From contig SCFE01000042.1 in assembly GCA_004352715.1 (NCBI GenBank), positions 453,006 through 517,005 on the forward strand: a stretch of 64,000 nt of DNA, given 5' to 3'. The stretch's first letter is position 1. The number at the start of each line of letters is the position of its first letter. This document shows, in pieces, positions 10,151 to 22,254 of this stretch. Origin of the DNA: Hofstenia miamia. Its lineage: Eukaryota; Xenacoelomorpha; Acoela. The position numbers were made by a program, and so were the translations under genes. The notes below the pieces were generated by a model. That model saw only the letters and a program-made list of their open reading frames with translations, ran no database searches and had not been told where the DNA came from.

Positions 10151-12967
10151 TTCAGTTATAGCTGCCAAATTTGGTTTGTATTAAAATATTTAGATTCATC
10201 TACATGCTTACATTCTTACAGTTAAAGTTCAAAGTGGTTTCAACAAGTCTGAAAGAAAGAGTTCAAAATATATATTCTACTTAACAACTGTTACAGTAAG
10301 CTTTACCAATTTGTGTTTTAAAAACTAGAATCATTTAAACTTGCATTTCATTCACATTTAAATTCATATCACAACTGGGCTTTGAAATTATAGAAAATTA
10401 CCATTACATTTAGCATTAAAATAATATGTATAATCTACTTGTAATGTAATAAAATAATAAAAGTTTTAAATAGTTTTCAGTAAGCACATATAAAGTGAAA
10501 TGATCTACAATCTTTAAGTTTAGCCTAGTGTAAATATACAGGGTAAGCCCTGATAACAATGTCTTTCTTAAAACACTGGGGATCAGACTTCAATTCAAAT
10601 CCCAGCAGTCTAAATAGTAAATTAAAAATAAGATTTAGTAATGAACTTGATTACATAACTAAAGATTTTATCTACAAACCAAATAACTGAATTGACATCA
10701 GAAAGTTCTAGCATAGCTAAAGTGTGTAAAAATAGTTTACAATAATTCAAGCATACATTGCAAAAAGTGTTTAAAGCAATAATATAACTTTCCAGAAGTC
10801 TCAAAATAACATTATATTTAGGAAATGAGAACTATCTAAATTATTGATTAAAATAATTAAGCTAAAATGAAGAATGTGGATATCCTTGACTTTTTCCTTC
10901 TCAACATTGAGGCTAATGTTTTTTCCAAGTGACAGAGTGAACTCTTTTTGTTTGCAATGCTTGGTTTTATTCATTAATTTTAAGCTTCCCATGAAAAACT
11001 CATTTGGATCTGACTTCCTACAATTGCTATGAGGATCTCTACCTCTAAGTTCTGCTGGAACAATGAACTAATGAGTGTTTGCCATCAGATCATCAGACCA
11101 CATGTCAAAATTTAATCCAATGGAATCATTTCACAAAACTTTCCTAATTTTACAATTATAAGGTCTAAAAAAGTTATTTAAGATTTGTAGTGACTACTAA
11201 AACTTTATATTTTTGCAAAAATAAATTCAATGTTCATCCCATTACTCTCTTTACATTATTCTGTATGTAAATCTCAATGAAAATGCTTTTGAACCTACTT
11301 TTTACACACAGAATGACATCAAGCCAATGAAGGATAGGAAAGGGATGAAAATTTAATCCTATTTTTTACAAAAAGTGTAAAGTTTTACACAATTTAATTA
11401 AATTTTAAAGACCCCTTAATTGTAAATTTAGAAAAATTAGGAAAATTAAATTCCCCATAAAATGACTCCATTAGAATTAATATTCAAATTAAGTTTCTTA
11501 CTGCCCCTAAATCATAATAATTCACTTTAGATAAAGGGGATATCACATTGACATAACATCAAGTTTGCTTAGTTTTACATTTGAGCTTTTTAGGACTTCT
11601 GTATTCATAAAGAACAAATCATGTTGTTAACTTAAGCACAATAATATCAGTTGTGAGAACCTCTAAATCTCTGGTTCAATATTGTAAGTTCTTTCTTAAA
11701 GAAACTATTGAAAAGATGATTTGTGTACCTCTTGGAGAACACCATAACATCACAATAAGTTTAATGAGAATAACTCCATATTGCAAATATAAATACAGTT
11801 AATATTCACAATAAATAGTCAACTAGTCATTGTTAATTTTCCATATTGCTAGACTAAATTAAGCAAGGGAAAACTGTTCAAATGTTTGAATTTAAAACAT
11901 TTTTAAAGAGTGCAGGTAATTCTTCTGTGATACATATGTAAATTTCAATGCATAAGTAGTCACTAATTAGTCACCTAACTGTCTTATCTTATTGATTATT
12001 TAACTGTATATGCTATGTATAATGTAATAAGTTAGGTTTCTGACAGTAGGTAGAGAATCATACTTCTAATTCTGGTGACTCAAGAATTGAAATTTTGCAA
12101 AATTAGTTAGTAGATATGTACATAGCTGTTGTCAAAAGCTTAATTTTCACTTCATTTCAACAAAGCTCATAAAAATATTGTTGTTAATATTTGGCTGATA
12201 GTTTGTACAAATGCATGGTAGTTAGCTGTCATTTATATCTGGGGTGTGATTAAGACAATAGCTCAACTACAATGAGTAAAATCATATAAATTCAGAACAC
12301 ATTAGGTTGCACAATTGAAATATATTTTAAGCTTGGGAAAGCAAAATGCTTATTTATGCTAGGGGAATTGGTGAACAGTTTTCTGCATTTTGGTAAATAG
12401 AAATTATTAAATAAGACACTTAATTAAATGCTTTATGCAGTTTTTTAAACAACAAGAGCAATGGGTTCAGGATAAGTGTGAAAAACTATCAACTAAAGAA
12501 ATCATCATTACTAAAGTGTAAAACCTGAGGATATATTCATTTCATGTTGCATTTTTTATTATTTTGTATATAGTTTAGCATATTGTTTTTTTGCATTGCT
12601 GAATTGTCACATATCAAAATTAGTTTGCATCTCTGAGACATAAGAATGGTTGCATATTGCGTCCCCTAATTTCATTTCCCCCAAGTCTGCCAAGTTTGAC
12701 ATCACCAAAATTTGTTAGAGATTTGATTTCAATGAAACTGTTTTCAATTAGATTTCTATGTAGCTTAGATTGTTGAAAAATGGAATTGCAAGTAAATAAA
12801 TGTAATTATGCTCAATAGTTTTAAAAATTGTCAGTTGTTGTTTGCATTTTATATATATATTTGGAACCTGAAACTGTTTAGATCTAACATGACAATTAAG
12901 GATTTGTGTCAATGTGCTTTGTGCTGTGTACTTTCTTAATACATAACTAATTTATAAACACTAATTT
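10151..12967. other. Long AT-rich non-coding region
   Basis: I find no gene, TE domain or obvious tandem repeat. CpG is nearly absent: I counted four CG dinucleotides in 10141-13700. Short open stretches near 10622-10992 have no recognisable similarity. Confidence 0.55.
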
Positions 12968-13225
12968 GTTTGTGTGATTTACTTACTACAGACAAATAAT
13001 ATTGTTTTGTCCCTAGCTTTTTCTAAAGTATGTGACAACACAACCATTTCTAAAGGGGAAAATTACAGTTTTGAATACTGCTGGATCTGCTTATTGATTT
13101 GTGTGATTTACTTACTACAGACAAATATTATTGTTTTGTCCCTAGCTTTTTCTAAAGTATGTGACAACACAACCATTTCTAAAGGGGAAAATTACAGTTT
13201 TGAATACTGCTGGATCTGCTTATTG
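12968..13225. repeat. Two-copy tandem duplication, 129-bp unit
   Basis: Bases 12968-13096 are repeated at 13097-13225. The copies differ at a few positions (for example AATAATATTG against AATATTATTG). The 95-codon open frame crossing both is a by-product of the duplication and shows no similarity to known proteins. Confidence 0.85.
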
Positions 13226-13727
13226 AAACGCTTCTTTATTTTTGTAAACAACAAATTTTAAAGAATATATCTGCAGGCATATGAAATTCCATTTAAAAAC
13301 ACCAATATGAGACACTGATTTTGTGAAATTGAGATTATTTTTATAAGTAATGTTGTAGAGTCACTCAGGGCCTCTTTTTTGATTTTATTCCTTAATCACT
13401 TTAGCACTCAGAAATTTAGAATTACGTCATGATGATGCCATAATTTCATAATTTGTAATTTGATGCTACCAAATTATATCAATTTCCTTTTAATCAATTT
13501 TGTATATTTTCTAGTGCAGTTAATTTGAACAATTTATTAATTGTCCCCTCAGATCAAAACTATGTGTAATTGCTCATTTTATTTTGTGAGGGAAATCAAA
13601 TGCAAGTTGTAAACATTAAGCAGGTAATAATTTATGAAGCTGTAATAAATACATTAGGAAATTGTATCAAATGCACAATATAATTCGTCTTACTACAACA
13701 TTTTTGGTCTTTTCAGAAGTATTTATA
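13226..13727. other. Non-coding sequence before E1
   Basis: AT-rich with no recognisable feature. Similarity to the inverted arm begins at about 13727. Confidence 0.5.
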
Positions 13728-14294
13728 TGCTATCCCCCTTTTAGGTTTCTCCATGGATTTTAATCTAATAATTACTGCTTAAGATCCAGCAACAATTTGG
13801 GAGGAAACTGCACCAGTCCTGGGGTGATAACTAGCTCCTTGATGGTGAAACCCCAAATCATGGTTGCTTTAGGTTATGGCTATGATTAGGTGTAGGGATT
13901 AAGAACTCTTAATTCAATCATTTCATTTCATACATGCACATAATAAGAACACACTACAAATATATTATGCCATTGGTGAACATGAATCCACAGTAATTAT
14001 GTGAATTTTGTTTGTTATTTATTTACATGAGCTGAGATAATAGAACTCTGAGATGAATTGTTTACTGAGCTAGAAATTACTACTTGAGACACACAATTAG
14101 CACCTTGGTGAGTAAGGATGGCTTTGCTGTGATGCTGTGTGAATTGGTCACTGCTGGAAGTCTGTTCTCTATGGATAATTTCTGTTATTTCTTTAAGTGA
14201 AATCAGTGAACCATCAATCTTTCTTTTGCTAGAATGTGGGTCACTCTCTACAATGGTAAGCTTTGCAACCTTCAATCTCCCCTGTGATTCTACA
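13728..14294 (+). repeat. E1 5' LTR
   Basis: The left edge is inferred from the TG at 13728 and from the end of similarity to E2. The right edge is the CA at 14293-14294, directly before TGGTGACCCTGACG. E2 has the same LTR inverted at 25481-26048. Confidence 0.7.
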
Positions 14295-14312
14295 TGGTGA
14301 CCCTGACGTGAT
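14295..14312 (+). promoter_or_regulatory. GYP-B primer-binding site (E1)
   Basis: TGGTGACCCTGACGTGAT follows the LTR end with no spacing. TGGTGACCCnGACGTGAT is a common tRNA-complementary start in animal LTR elements. It is conserved in E2 (ending at 25480) and, with small changes, in E5 (37705-37713 and 38229-38237). Confidence 0.8.
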
Positions 14313-15412
14313 TCTAGACAAATTAGGGTATCAGTTGAACTCTCTACTCTATTCTGTTGAAGCTACTAAGGTGGTCACCTGATTTTGCCTGGTAATTGTG
14401 ACAAGGTGCAGAATTGTTACCTGTTTTCTTATCATATTTGGTCTTGTTCTTTCTTTTTGGTGCAAGCCAGCTGGGATAGTTGTTTCCCCTGGCCATGAAT
14501 CAACTGCACTACCAAGTGATGCATAACTTTACCTCTTATGTTATTTTTATGCTGCAGTTCTGTACTTTGAAGTTGTCACTGAGCTTCAAAGTTGTTTTTA
14601 CTTTTTTGGTTGTTATTTTGTTGTTGTCATACCCTACACTGTGCTGTTTAACCATTACTAGCTGTTGTTTCTCTGAATGTGGTTGGAGTTTTGCTTTCAA
14701 ATTGTTGGAATTGTTTTCTGTAATTTTGTTACATTTTTCCTGATGGATTTCAATAGTTTTTCTTGTAATGGGACTCCCACTCAGGGTTCCCCAGTGTGGG
14801 TGATGGCAACCCAAATGTTGCCCCTCATACCATTGGATTTAATTCTTTACTCAATTTATCCTCTCCTACCCATGCTAACCAGTCATTGTCTGCAACTTTT
14901 CACCCTTTGTCTTGGGATCCGTTTTGAAGTTGCCCCCAGTCACCATCTTCTCTGCCTCAGCCCTCTGAGGTTGAACAACTCCAAGCCACTTTTGCTGAGC
15001 AAAATGATTAAAATCTCATTTGTGAAAAATGCCTTGATTCATTGTGAACTGAGATGAAGCAGCAAGCTGCTGATGCTTGGCAGAGAGAAAAGCTACTACA
15101 GAATGCCATTACTTCTTTGACTATCCAAGTTGACAGTCTAACAACACTGTTGTCTGCATTTCCATTGCTGCAAAGCACTCCCTATTCCGCGCTCTGCTTT
15201 CCTAGACATTCTGAATGTGTCACTTAAGATGTCTTAGAAGAAGCTCTGGATGCTTTCTCTGAACACCTCTTGAATCAAGTCTCCCAGATGATCAAGGCAC
15301 ATTTTCCAATTGCAACTGTCATAACTAATGCTACCCCATTGTTACTCCAGTCACTTCTTTTACAACTGGAGATCCCACCTTTACACAATCTGCAATCACT
15401 CATGTTTCTACA

Positions 15413-16386
15413 TTGGCCACTGTTGCCACCCCAGTTCCATACATGCTGACCATGGCTATCTTGCCTCCACACCTGTCAATACTTGTTACTCCTACAGTTT
15501 CAGTTCCAACTTTGCCTCCCTTACCAAATGGCTATGCTGTGTCTGCCACTTCCAGTGGTCTGTGCTTTACTAAGTATATCTTGCCCACAAATGCTGTTGG
15601 AAATGAAACCACATATCTATTCAATGGCCATTCTATATTGCCTAAGTTCACTAGAAAGATTGACGAAATCTCACACACTTTTGAAAAGTGGTTCTTCCTC
15701 TTTGAGTTAACCATGAGGCAGTATAAAGTCACTCAGGATGCTGCCATTGCACAATTCCCAACCTACTTACAAGATCTCACATATAACCAATATATAATGC
15801 TCAACCAAGACATCAAGACTAATTACCAACTTCTAATCAGCTATTTCAAGGACCACTACAAGGCACCTCACATTAAGCATCAATACAAGACAATACTTTG
15901 CAATCTCTTGTTCAAGAAGGGCTACAATGTCTGTATGTACATCACAGAGGTAAAAAGGTTGTTTCACTTAAGCAAGCTTACTCCTGAATATTCAAAGCAT
16001 GATCTATTTTGTATATTTGTCAGGGTTTTCTGCCCAACATTCATAGTTGTCTTGAACTCAAGTGTGATCCTGAAGATGATCTCAACCTGATAATTTTTAA
16101 AGCTATTAGCATTGTGTACATGCTTCACAATACTACTCATATCAACAAAGATGCCAGAGATTATAGAGCAGGTTCTTCATTGCAGAAACCTTCTACTTCC
16201 TCAAGCACTGTTACTCCTAAAGTGAAGATAGAACTTGAACAAACTCCCTGTTTCTGCTGTGGTAAGAAGGGTCACATGAAGTCTCAATGCTGTGCTGTAA
16301 TTTGTTTAGTTGCCAATAGTGAGGGCTTCATCATTGATGAGCCCAAGACCAAGGAGGATCCTCCTGATCCACTGTTAATTTTGTAG
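15413..16386 (+). pseudogene. E1 gag (frameshifted)
   Basis: The first open frame (15413-16090) carries the capsid part: a Pro/Thr/Val-rich leader, then LPKFTRKIDEISHTFEKWFF and a QY-VTQDAAIAQFPTYLQ stretch typical of Gypsy capsids. The second frame (16009-16386) carries DLNLI and the zinc knuckle CFCCGKKGHMKSQCC. The frames overlap around 16009-16020, where E1 has lost one base relative to E5, which is in frame at this point. E2 and E3 carry the same lesion. The product would be a truncated capsid without nucleocapsid. Confidence 0.82.
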
Positions 16387-16479
16387 ATTCATCAAACTAG
16401 TTGGAGCACTGTTTCCAATAAACTGTGCACAAGATGTTCTGGTCATTACCTCACTGTGCATACTAATGTCATCCCTGTG

Positions 16480-17262
16480 AATATAAATGGATTTTTGGTT
16501 AATGTCACTATTGATACCAGCCTCTGCCTCCATTATTAAGGACACTTGTTGTTCTAAATTATGTTTAACAAGGGATGAGCTCCTCCTGTCCATGGCACGC
16601 ATGTTGGATGCTCCCTGAAAGGTCACATACCAAATTTGGAGCTACACATTTGCAAGAACTGTTTTCCATGGATCTGATCATTATCAACACTTGTGACCAG
16701 CCACTGCCCTACAACATAGCAATACAATTTCTATCTGTGAAATGAAAACAGGCAGGAAATTAATACCATTCCCAAGCAAGACATTCTGTTGAAATTTTTC
16801 AAGCAAGTGCTTGTTGAGCCTCAACACTGGCGTCATTTTGCAGTTGCCACCAATGCCCCTTATGTAGGCAATGTCATGGTTTCCAGGTATAAAGGGAAGC
16901 TTTACACTGGAGTCAACTTCTCCCTGGACCTCTGCCATGACCTTTGGGAAGAATATGAGAAAATCCTCAGTGACCTTATAGAGAGCAGAATAATTCAGGG
17001 CAGCAATAGTCCTTATGCAGAGACCAATGTTTTCATTAAGCAGGGCAAGAAGTACTGCCTCTGTGTGGATTTTCAGAAGCTAAATGATGTCATACTAAAG
17101 GATACATATCTGCTTCCCTGCATTGATGATCTTTTATATAACTGCAGTCAATACAAGCTGTTCACTCACCTTGATTTATGCAAGGCATATTGGCCATTGC
17201 CCATGAAGCCCACCAACATTCTGAAGACTGCCTTTATTACACCATATGCTCTCCCCAGTTAC
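16480..17262 (+). pseudogene. E1 protease and N-terminal reverse transcriptase
   Basis: The protease region near 16495-16530 has TIDTS where DTGA would be expected, followed by stops. The reverse transcriptase frame (from 16789) has YCLCVDFQKLNDV, LPCIDDLL and LFTHLDLCKAYW, giving the first catalytic Asp. It stops matching E2 at 17262, before the YMDD motif, so the polymerase is inactive. Confidence 0.85.
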
Positions 17263-17485
17263 AAGTGTGATCTTTGAAAGCCACCAGGATAGAAGAAGCC
17301 ATTTGCATTCATTCTGCTTAGTGAATACAAGTGCCTTCTGGAGATCAGCACAGACTGCCATGGGAATGCTATTCTACTACAAAGGTCAGGCCTTTTAAGG
17401 CAATGTTTGGTTGTGAGGCAAGCATTCTTCTTTCTGTCATGTTTCCAGATTACAATAAACCTACTTTGGAGAAAATCTAGAAAAG

Positions 17486-17790
17486 TACCTGTTGATTTCA
17501 AATTTAAACTCTCGTCTGCCAAAATGGCAGCTAAAAATAATGGAAGTAATTTCACCCCTCATTTTGCCAAAAGTATTATTATCAACTGATACTAATCTCT
17601 TATTTCTGACACATATTGTTTCTTGGTTGCATAATAAAAATGAATCTAAATTAATCTAATTGATCTAAATACAATATTTCTAATCATCATCTCTTTGATC
17701 TTATTCTCATCTTAGTTTGACGTTTGCAACTTTTAGATTTGTTTGGATGATTCTACATGATAATGTGGTTGACAATAGAGAGCTTCTTGT
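17486..17790 (+). repeat. R1 dispersed repeat, copy beside U
   Basis: The stretch beginning CCTGTTGATTTCAAATTT and containing GGCAGCTAAAAATAATGGAAG resembles 5515-5850 and 9124-9459 over about 300 bases, with scattered differences. An inverted, near-identical copy is at 29411-29716. I see no coding capacity; it may be a non-autonomous element or an LTR end. Confidence 0.7.
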
Positions 17791-18140
17791 AAACTTGTCA
17801 GGGTGGTGCTAGATTGTTAAGATGCACTTGTCTTCAGTAATAGACCAGGCTGGGGAAGGCACAGGAGAGCTAGCAAAGCTGGAAAACTTCCACAGGTGAC
17901 AGCCTTAATGAGAGCTCTGGTACTAGGAGAGACTTTGATTGTGGAAGAGGAAAGTAACTCTTCTTCTTGGTAAAATTGTTTGGGTGAGTGTATTGTTTTT
18001 TCAATGACAGTGATGGGGACTATTTTGCCATCCTTTGCAGCTTGCCTGCAGGTCTCTGCAACTTGGTTGCAGATCTCAGTCTTGGTATGAATGTTGTAAT
18101 GACTTATCAGCTCTAGAAAATGTCGTGTTGATCCAGGCTC
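17791..18140. other. Sequence between R1 and U
   Basis: I recognise nothing here. It is duplicated in inverted orientation at about 29056-29406 together with U, so it belongs to the same duplicated block. Confidence 0.4.
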
Positions 18141-19487
18141 TCAATGAATCAAGCAGCTTGTGCACAGTGGTGCATACTCAGATGATAGTGAAGGAAACCT
18201 AGTGTCATCAGTAGCTTCCCAGATGTATTTTCTCAGTGTCTCAGAGAAAATGTTGAGATCAGAAAAAGTGCCCCCAAGATGGTTGACAATCATTTGGGGC
18301 AGGAGATGCCCTAGCAGACTACTTGCACCAAGGAGTCTGGCATAGAACTTTTTGAAACACTCCATGGCTTTCTTAGTGTTCACAGGGGATGATGATAATG
18401 AGCATGAGTGTAGAAGCCAATTCTTCACTTTCCATGATACTGGGCAGATAGCTTGTGTGTGCACCTTCTAGCTAGATGCTCTCAGGTGTAATTGTCAAGA
18501 GGTAGTTAGAGTTGGCTAAGATCCAAACAGCTCCACATGACTGAATTAGTAGCACAAATTTTTCTGTAAATAATTTTTTTGGCATAGTTCTGCTGGTCTT
18601 GGGATGTGTAGAAAATCCGCAACTCCATGAGGAGTCTTTCAAATGATCAACTTTAATGTGAAGTTGGGCTAGAAATGTTGATAGTGGTCCAAACAGACTC
18701 AGGGTTCTTGTTGGCTTTGAGGTTTGTCCAGACCTTGTTGATCTCAGTGAGCTTGGCAGTGCTCTGGGAAAAAGCAAAGCTGATGTGCAGATCTGTAACT
18801 AAGGCAAGGCCAGGCAAATTGACATTTATTGACTCAAGAGTTTGAGAGTGCACTGTGGCATCAATGATGAGCCTCATATTGACTGCCAGGTGGTGAGTTG
18901 GGATCTTCTTACAGAGAAGGAGATCTGCATAAATTAACTTTGTTATTGAAAAGACATTTGACTTGTACATACTAGTAGGGCAGTAATAGTTATTGTACAA
19001 AATGGTGAAGTTCTCCATTCAAAAGTTGAGGCTCTCAACCTGCTCAGTATGTTGTCTTGGTACTCCTCTCTCAGGAACATGATAAGGCAGATATGTTCAA
19101 CCTTCGTGAGTCTGTATGCTATTTTGATCTTCTTCATAATCTTTGGCTGTTCTATTTCACTAATGCAGAAGAAGTAGATAATGAGCAGGATCTTGAAGTC
19201 AAGGTTTACACACTCAAACCTCTGAATTTCACGTTTGTTAGTTAGGAGCTGACACAGATGCATGAGGTGAAAGTCCTTGTCAAACATAGTGTGAACTATG
19301 CTCTGCCAAAAGGGCTGTTTAATTCCCCCTGGCATCCTTGAGTGTTGAATCCACCATGCATCCTTGAGTCATAGCATATGATTGTATTGACTTTGGGTCT
19401 ATGCTCAGCATAGATAACAAATGGGATTACGTCCACCAAACAGGTGAGTGACTTGGTGTTGAAGGGCCACCTTAACTTATTCTTCAT
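18141..19487 (-). pseudogene. U: unidentified decayed coding region
   Basis: The minus strand has a series of open stretches in different frames: 19487-19296, 19335-18943, 19018-18653, 18777-18472 and 18464-18141. They read with protein-like composition (for example FDKDFHLMHLCQLLTNKRE, ADLLLCKKIPTHHLAVNMR). I read them as one or more old genes broken by frameshifts. I do not recognise the family. The sense matches E2, so U lies where a third gene downstream of pol would lie, but E2's own tail and hairpin repeats end first. E1 faces it head-on from the other side. Captured host DNA, an endogenous viral fragment or an extra element gene are all possible. Confidence 0.45.
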
Positions 19488-19694
19488 TTCTTTAGACAGA
19501 TTGTTGTGAGTGTAAACTCTTGTCTCCCACCTTAGAAGTTTTTCTTTGCCTCTCTTTCATCCTTGTTGATCTAATGCTAGTGGATGCATGTGACAAAGGA
19601 CCAGGACAAGAGGGGGTTTTCAAGTCACTTCAGGATGGTTGGGTGTTAGCACTAATGTTAGCCAAGGGCACTCTTACTTTACATGATTCCTTGC

Positions 19695-19815
19695 GTTCCC
19701 AAGGGGCTAGTTGGGGCCCCCAGTAGTCACATGAGTTCAGTTCCCAAGGGGCTAGTTGGTGCCCCAAGTAGTTGCAGGAAAGATCACACTCCTGAGGGGC
19801 TAGTAGGCGCCCCAA
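19695..19815. repeat. Short hairpin repeats in the E2 3' region
   Basis: GGGGCTAGTTGGTGCCCC-like words occur three times at spacings of roughly 40-55 bases (19707, 19750 and 19797). Each can fold as GGGGC...GCCCC. The same units occur inverted at 27381-27500 and, diverged, in E5 at 31570-31630. They therefore belong to GYP-B, downstream of pol. Confidence 0.8.
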
Positions 19816-19984
19816 GTAGTGGCAATGTCTGCTTTCAAAGTCCTCTGTGTGTGTCCTCTCTTGCTTCTGGGATGTGCTCTTGTCTATCAGTGTAGGGGAT
19901 CATCTTGTTCCTCTCTCCACCTCATGGGTTAGGTCCTTGCAGCACTTGTCTTCTCATGAGTTGCTGATTTTCCATTCTTTTCAT

Positions 19985-20326
19985 CTATTCAACTTGGTTG
20001 CTAAACATAGAGATTAAATTAAGTTCCCAATCCTGGGTATTTAAATGATTTAAATACTCTTGGTCCCTAACTCTATGTCTAGGTCTAGGCAAAACATGAG
20101 TAGCTGTAATGTTGCTACTATTACCAAGGTTACTAAAGTTACTATCATACTCAACTTTGGTGAGGTCGTTTTCCTCAAACTCATTTACTTTGTCATCAAC
20201 AAGTGAAAATTCACTATTTGGGTTGATGAAGTCATTATCAATGTCCTTGACAGTTCTCTTGAGTTGTTGAAAGTGGGCGACTCTCCCATTATTTAATAAG
20301 TACTTGTGGTGATCTAACACCATCAT
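19985..20326 (-). pseudogene. E2 pol C-terminal tail
   Basis: The reading begins MMVLDHHKYLLNNGRVAHFQQLKR. It resembles the small strand-rich module after Gypsy integrases, where LDxxxYLL-NG-xxxxH-xxLK recurs. An acidic and Asn-rich stretch of about 80 residues of unknown role follows. The inverted copy is at 27049-27211, cut by the assembly gap, and a diverged one is at 31800-32100 in E5. Confidence 0.7.
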
Positions 20327-20402
20327 TATAGTGAATGGACCTTGCCAGTTAGTGGCAAGCTTTCACACCTTATTAGCATCAGTAATTTGGTGAGGGAAGT
20401 AT

Positions 20403-21300
20403 TCAAAGTCTCTGTTGCCAGGTTGTGATTGTTGCCATACAACTTGCAATTAAAGTTCTGCCATTGGCAGATAACAGACTGTTTGTGTTCCTACAAATAG
20501 TAAGGTGCACTTCTTGTAGTTCATGTACCATACAATTCACAAAATTCTCCAAAGTAGGTTTATTGTAATCTGGAAACATGAAAGAAAGAAGCATGCTTGC
20601 CTCACAACCAAACATTGCCTTAAAAGGAATGACCTTTGTAGTAGAATGCACTGCAGTATTGTAAAAATATTCCACTGCTTTGATAACTCTTTTCCAGTTT
20701 CAACCTGCTGCACAGGCAAGGGTGACTCAGATGAGTTTGATGACTGTATGGTTGAGCCTTTCCATGAATCCATTCAACTGTGGGGGATACAAGGTGGTGA
20801 ACTTGTGGAGTATTTCAAGTTCTTTCCTTAGAGTTTCCATGAGATGGTTATCAAGTTGGGGACCATGATCAGAAACCAGGTGCTCCATGGGCCCAAGCTT
20901 AAGGATCCACTCCTTTACCACCTTTTCTCCAATAACCTTGGCAGTAGTGCTGTTGAGGGGGATGAGTCAGGTGTACTTGGTGAAGTGATCAATGAGCACT
21001 AAAAGGTACTGGTAACCATCGTCATCACAGGAGAGCTTCTCAATGTCCACATAGACTACCTCATTGGTAAGTTTGGCAGCTCAGCTGTGCAGCTGGTCTC
21101 ACTGTTCCAGAAAATGTCAAGCTACTTGCAATAGACAGGTGGTACATTTGTTGATTACATCCTGCACAGTGGCTCTGATACCAATAGTCACACACCTCAC
21201 ATTAAATTTATGCTCTGTTAGAATAATGCCTAAGTGGCCCTTTTCATGAATCTTTCACACCAAATCCCTTTGGAAATAATCAGGGACAGATAACTGACTG
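20403..21300 (-). pseudogene. E2 integrase
   Basis: The catalytic core reads VKEWILKLGPMEHLVSDHGPQ, with an intact S-D-x-G-x-Q carrying the second Asp. It is followed by LYPPQLNGFMERLNHTVIKL, the HPQxNG-xER region holding the Glu. A second open frame (20675-20403) continues past EYFYNTAVHSTTK and PFKAMFG. The upstream zinc-binding part (about 21300-21000) is broken by stops. The enzyme would insert element cDNA into chromosomes; this copy is frameshifted. Confidence 0.85.
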
Positions 21301-21766
21301 TTCTGACTTTCAGTGTAAAGTAGGCCTGCATTGGTTTGTTTCCAATTGTATCACTGGAAGTATCAATTGGCAACAGGACTGAGGATTTAATTATTATGCT
21401 TTAGTTTTGCTATGATTTCATTTAGCACCTTATCAAGTTGCTGATGTTGGAGAATTTCCACTTCAGTAATCTCTTCTTTCCAAGAATCAGAAGAATAGCA
21501 TTCCCATGGCAGTCTGTGCTGATCTCAGGAAGGCACTTGTATTCACTAAGCAGAATGAATGCAAATGGCTTCTTCTATCCTGGTGGCTTTCAAAGATCAC
21601 ACTTGTAATTGGGGAGAGCAGTCCAGTTATCCACATTGATGTGAAGTCCCCCTGGATGGTGCTGTATCATAATTGTAAAGTCATTCAGATTTTCAATACA
21701 TCAGGCAACTATGTTGGATTTGTCCCCTCAAAATTGCTTTAACCAAGCTAGCACAGAATTAGCAGT

Positions 21767-22162
21767 TCACACTGTGAAGTGATGGCCAAGGATAAACAAA
21801 CAAAATTTCTTCAGACTCTCCACCAATGCTAGCATCTCAGACTTTGTGGCACCATAGTTCTGCTCAGCATTTCTGAGTTTCCAACTGAAGTACTGGATCA
21901 GGCATTCAATCCCATTAATGACCTGGCTAAGGACTCTGCTAATTGCAACTGAGTTGGCATCACAATCAATAATAAACCCTTTCAAATAGTCCAGTGTATT
22001 TAGCCTGTGAAATTTCCTTAGCTCTAGCTTGACAGTGTTGAGCTTCTCTTGCTCTACCAACATCCACTTGAACTCCACACTATGCCATAGAAGATTAGAA
22101 CTATCCTTAGTCTTATTTGCCAGTTCTGAAATGAAGGTGCTGTAATAATTCAAAAAACCCAA
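21767..22162 (-). pseudogene. E2 RNase H domain
   Basis: MGFLNYYSTFI, the end of the reverse transcriptase thumb, is followed by DYLKGFIIDCDANSVAISRVLSQ and FSWKLRNAEQNYGATKSEMLALV. These carry the D-x-D/A-S and the N-Y-x-x-x-x-x-E-M-LA motifs of Gypsy RNase H. The frame is open for 131 codons but is separated from reverse transcriptase by a stop or frameshift near 22170-22255. The C-terminal part continues at 21720-21500 in another frame. Confidence 0.87.
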
Positions 22163-22254
22163 AAGGCATTAAAAGTCCCTATGAGATTGTGGAGTTTTGA
22201 TCTTTTTCAAGTGATCCTTAACATTGTTTTTGATGGAAATATGACCAGGTTTGA

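Larger units (their letters stand above)
13728..17485 (+). mobile_element. GYP-B element E1 (plus strand, internally deleted)
   Basis: The order is LTR (13728-14294), primer-binding site, gag (15413-16386), degenerate protease, and the start of reverse transcriptase (16789-17262). The sequence then jumps to a piece from the RNase H-integrase region (17263-17375), then to an integrase piece (17376-17480). Compared with E2 this removes two blocks of roughly 900 and 850 bp. 13727-17262 is the inverted copy of 22513-26048. The element runs into repeat R1 and unidentified region U without a 3' LTR. Confidence 0.85.

Noticed and set aside
12974-13261. 95-codon frame with an internally repeated 43-residue unit
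   Set aside because: It follows from the 129-bp DNA tandem duplication (129 is divisible by 3); there is no similarity and no splice context.
14536-14814. Open frames on both strands in the GYP-B leader, before gag
   Set aside because: Present in each GYP-B copy as part of the untranslated leader; low-complexity composition and no recognisable domain.
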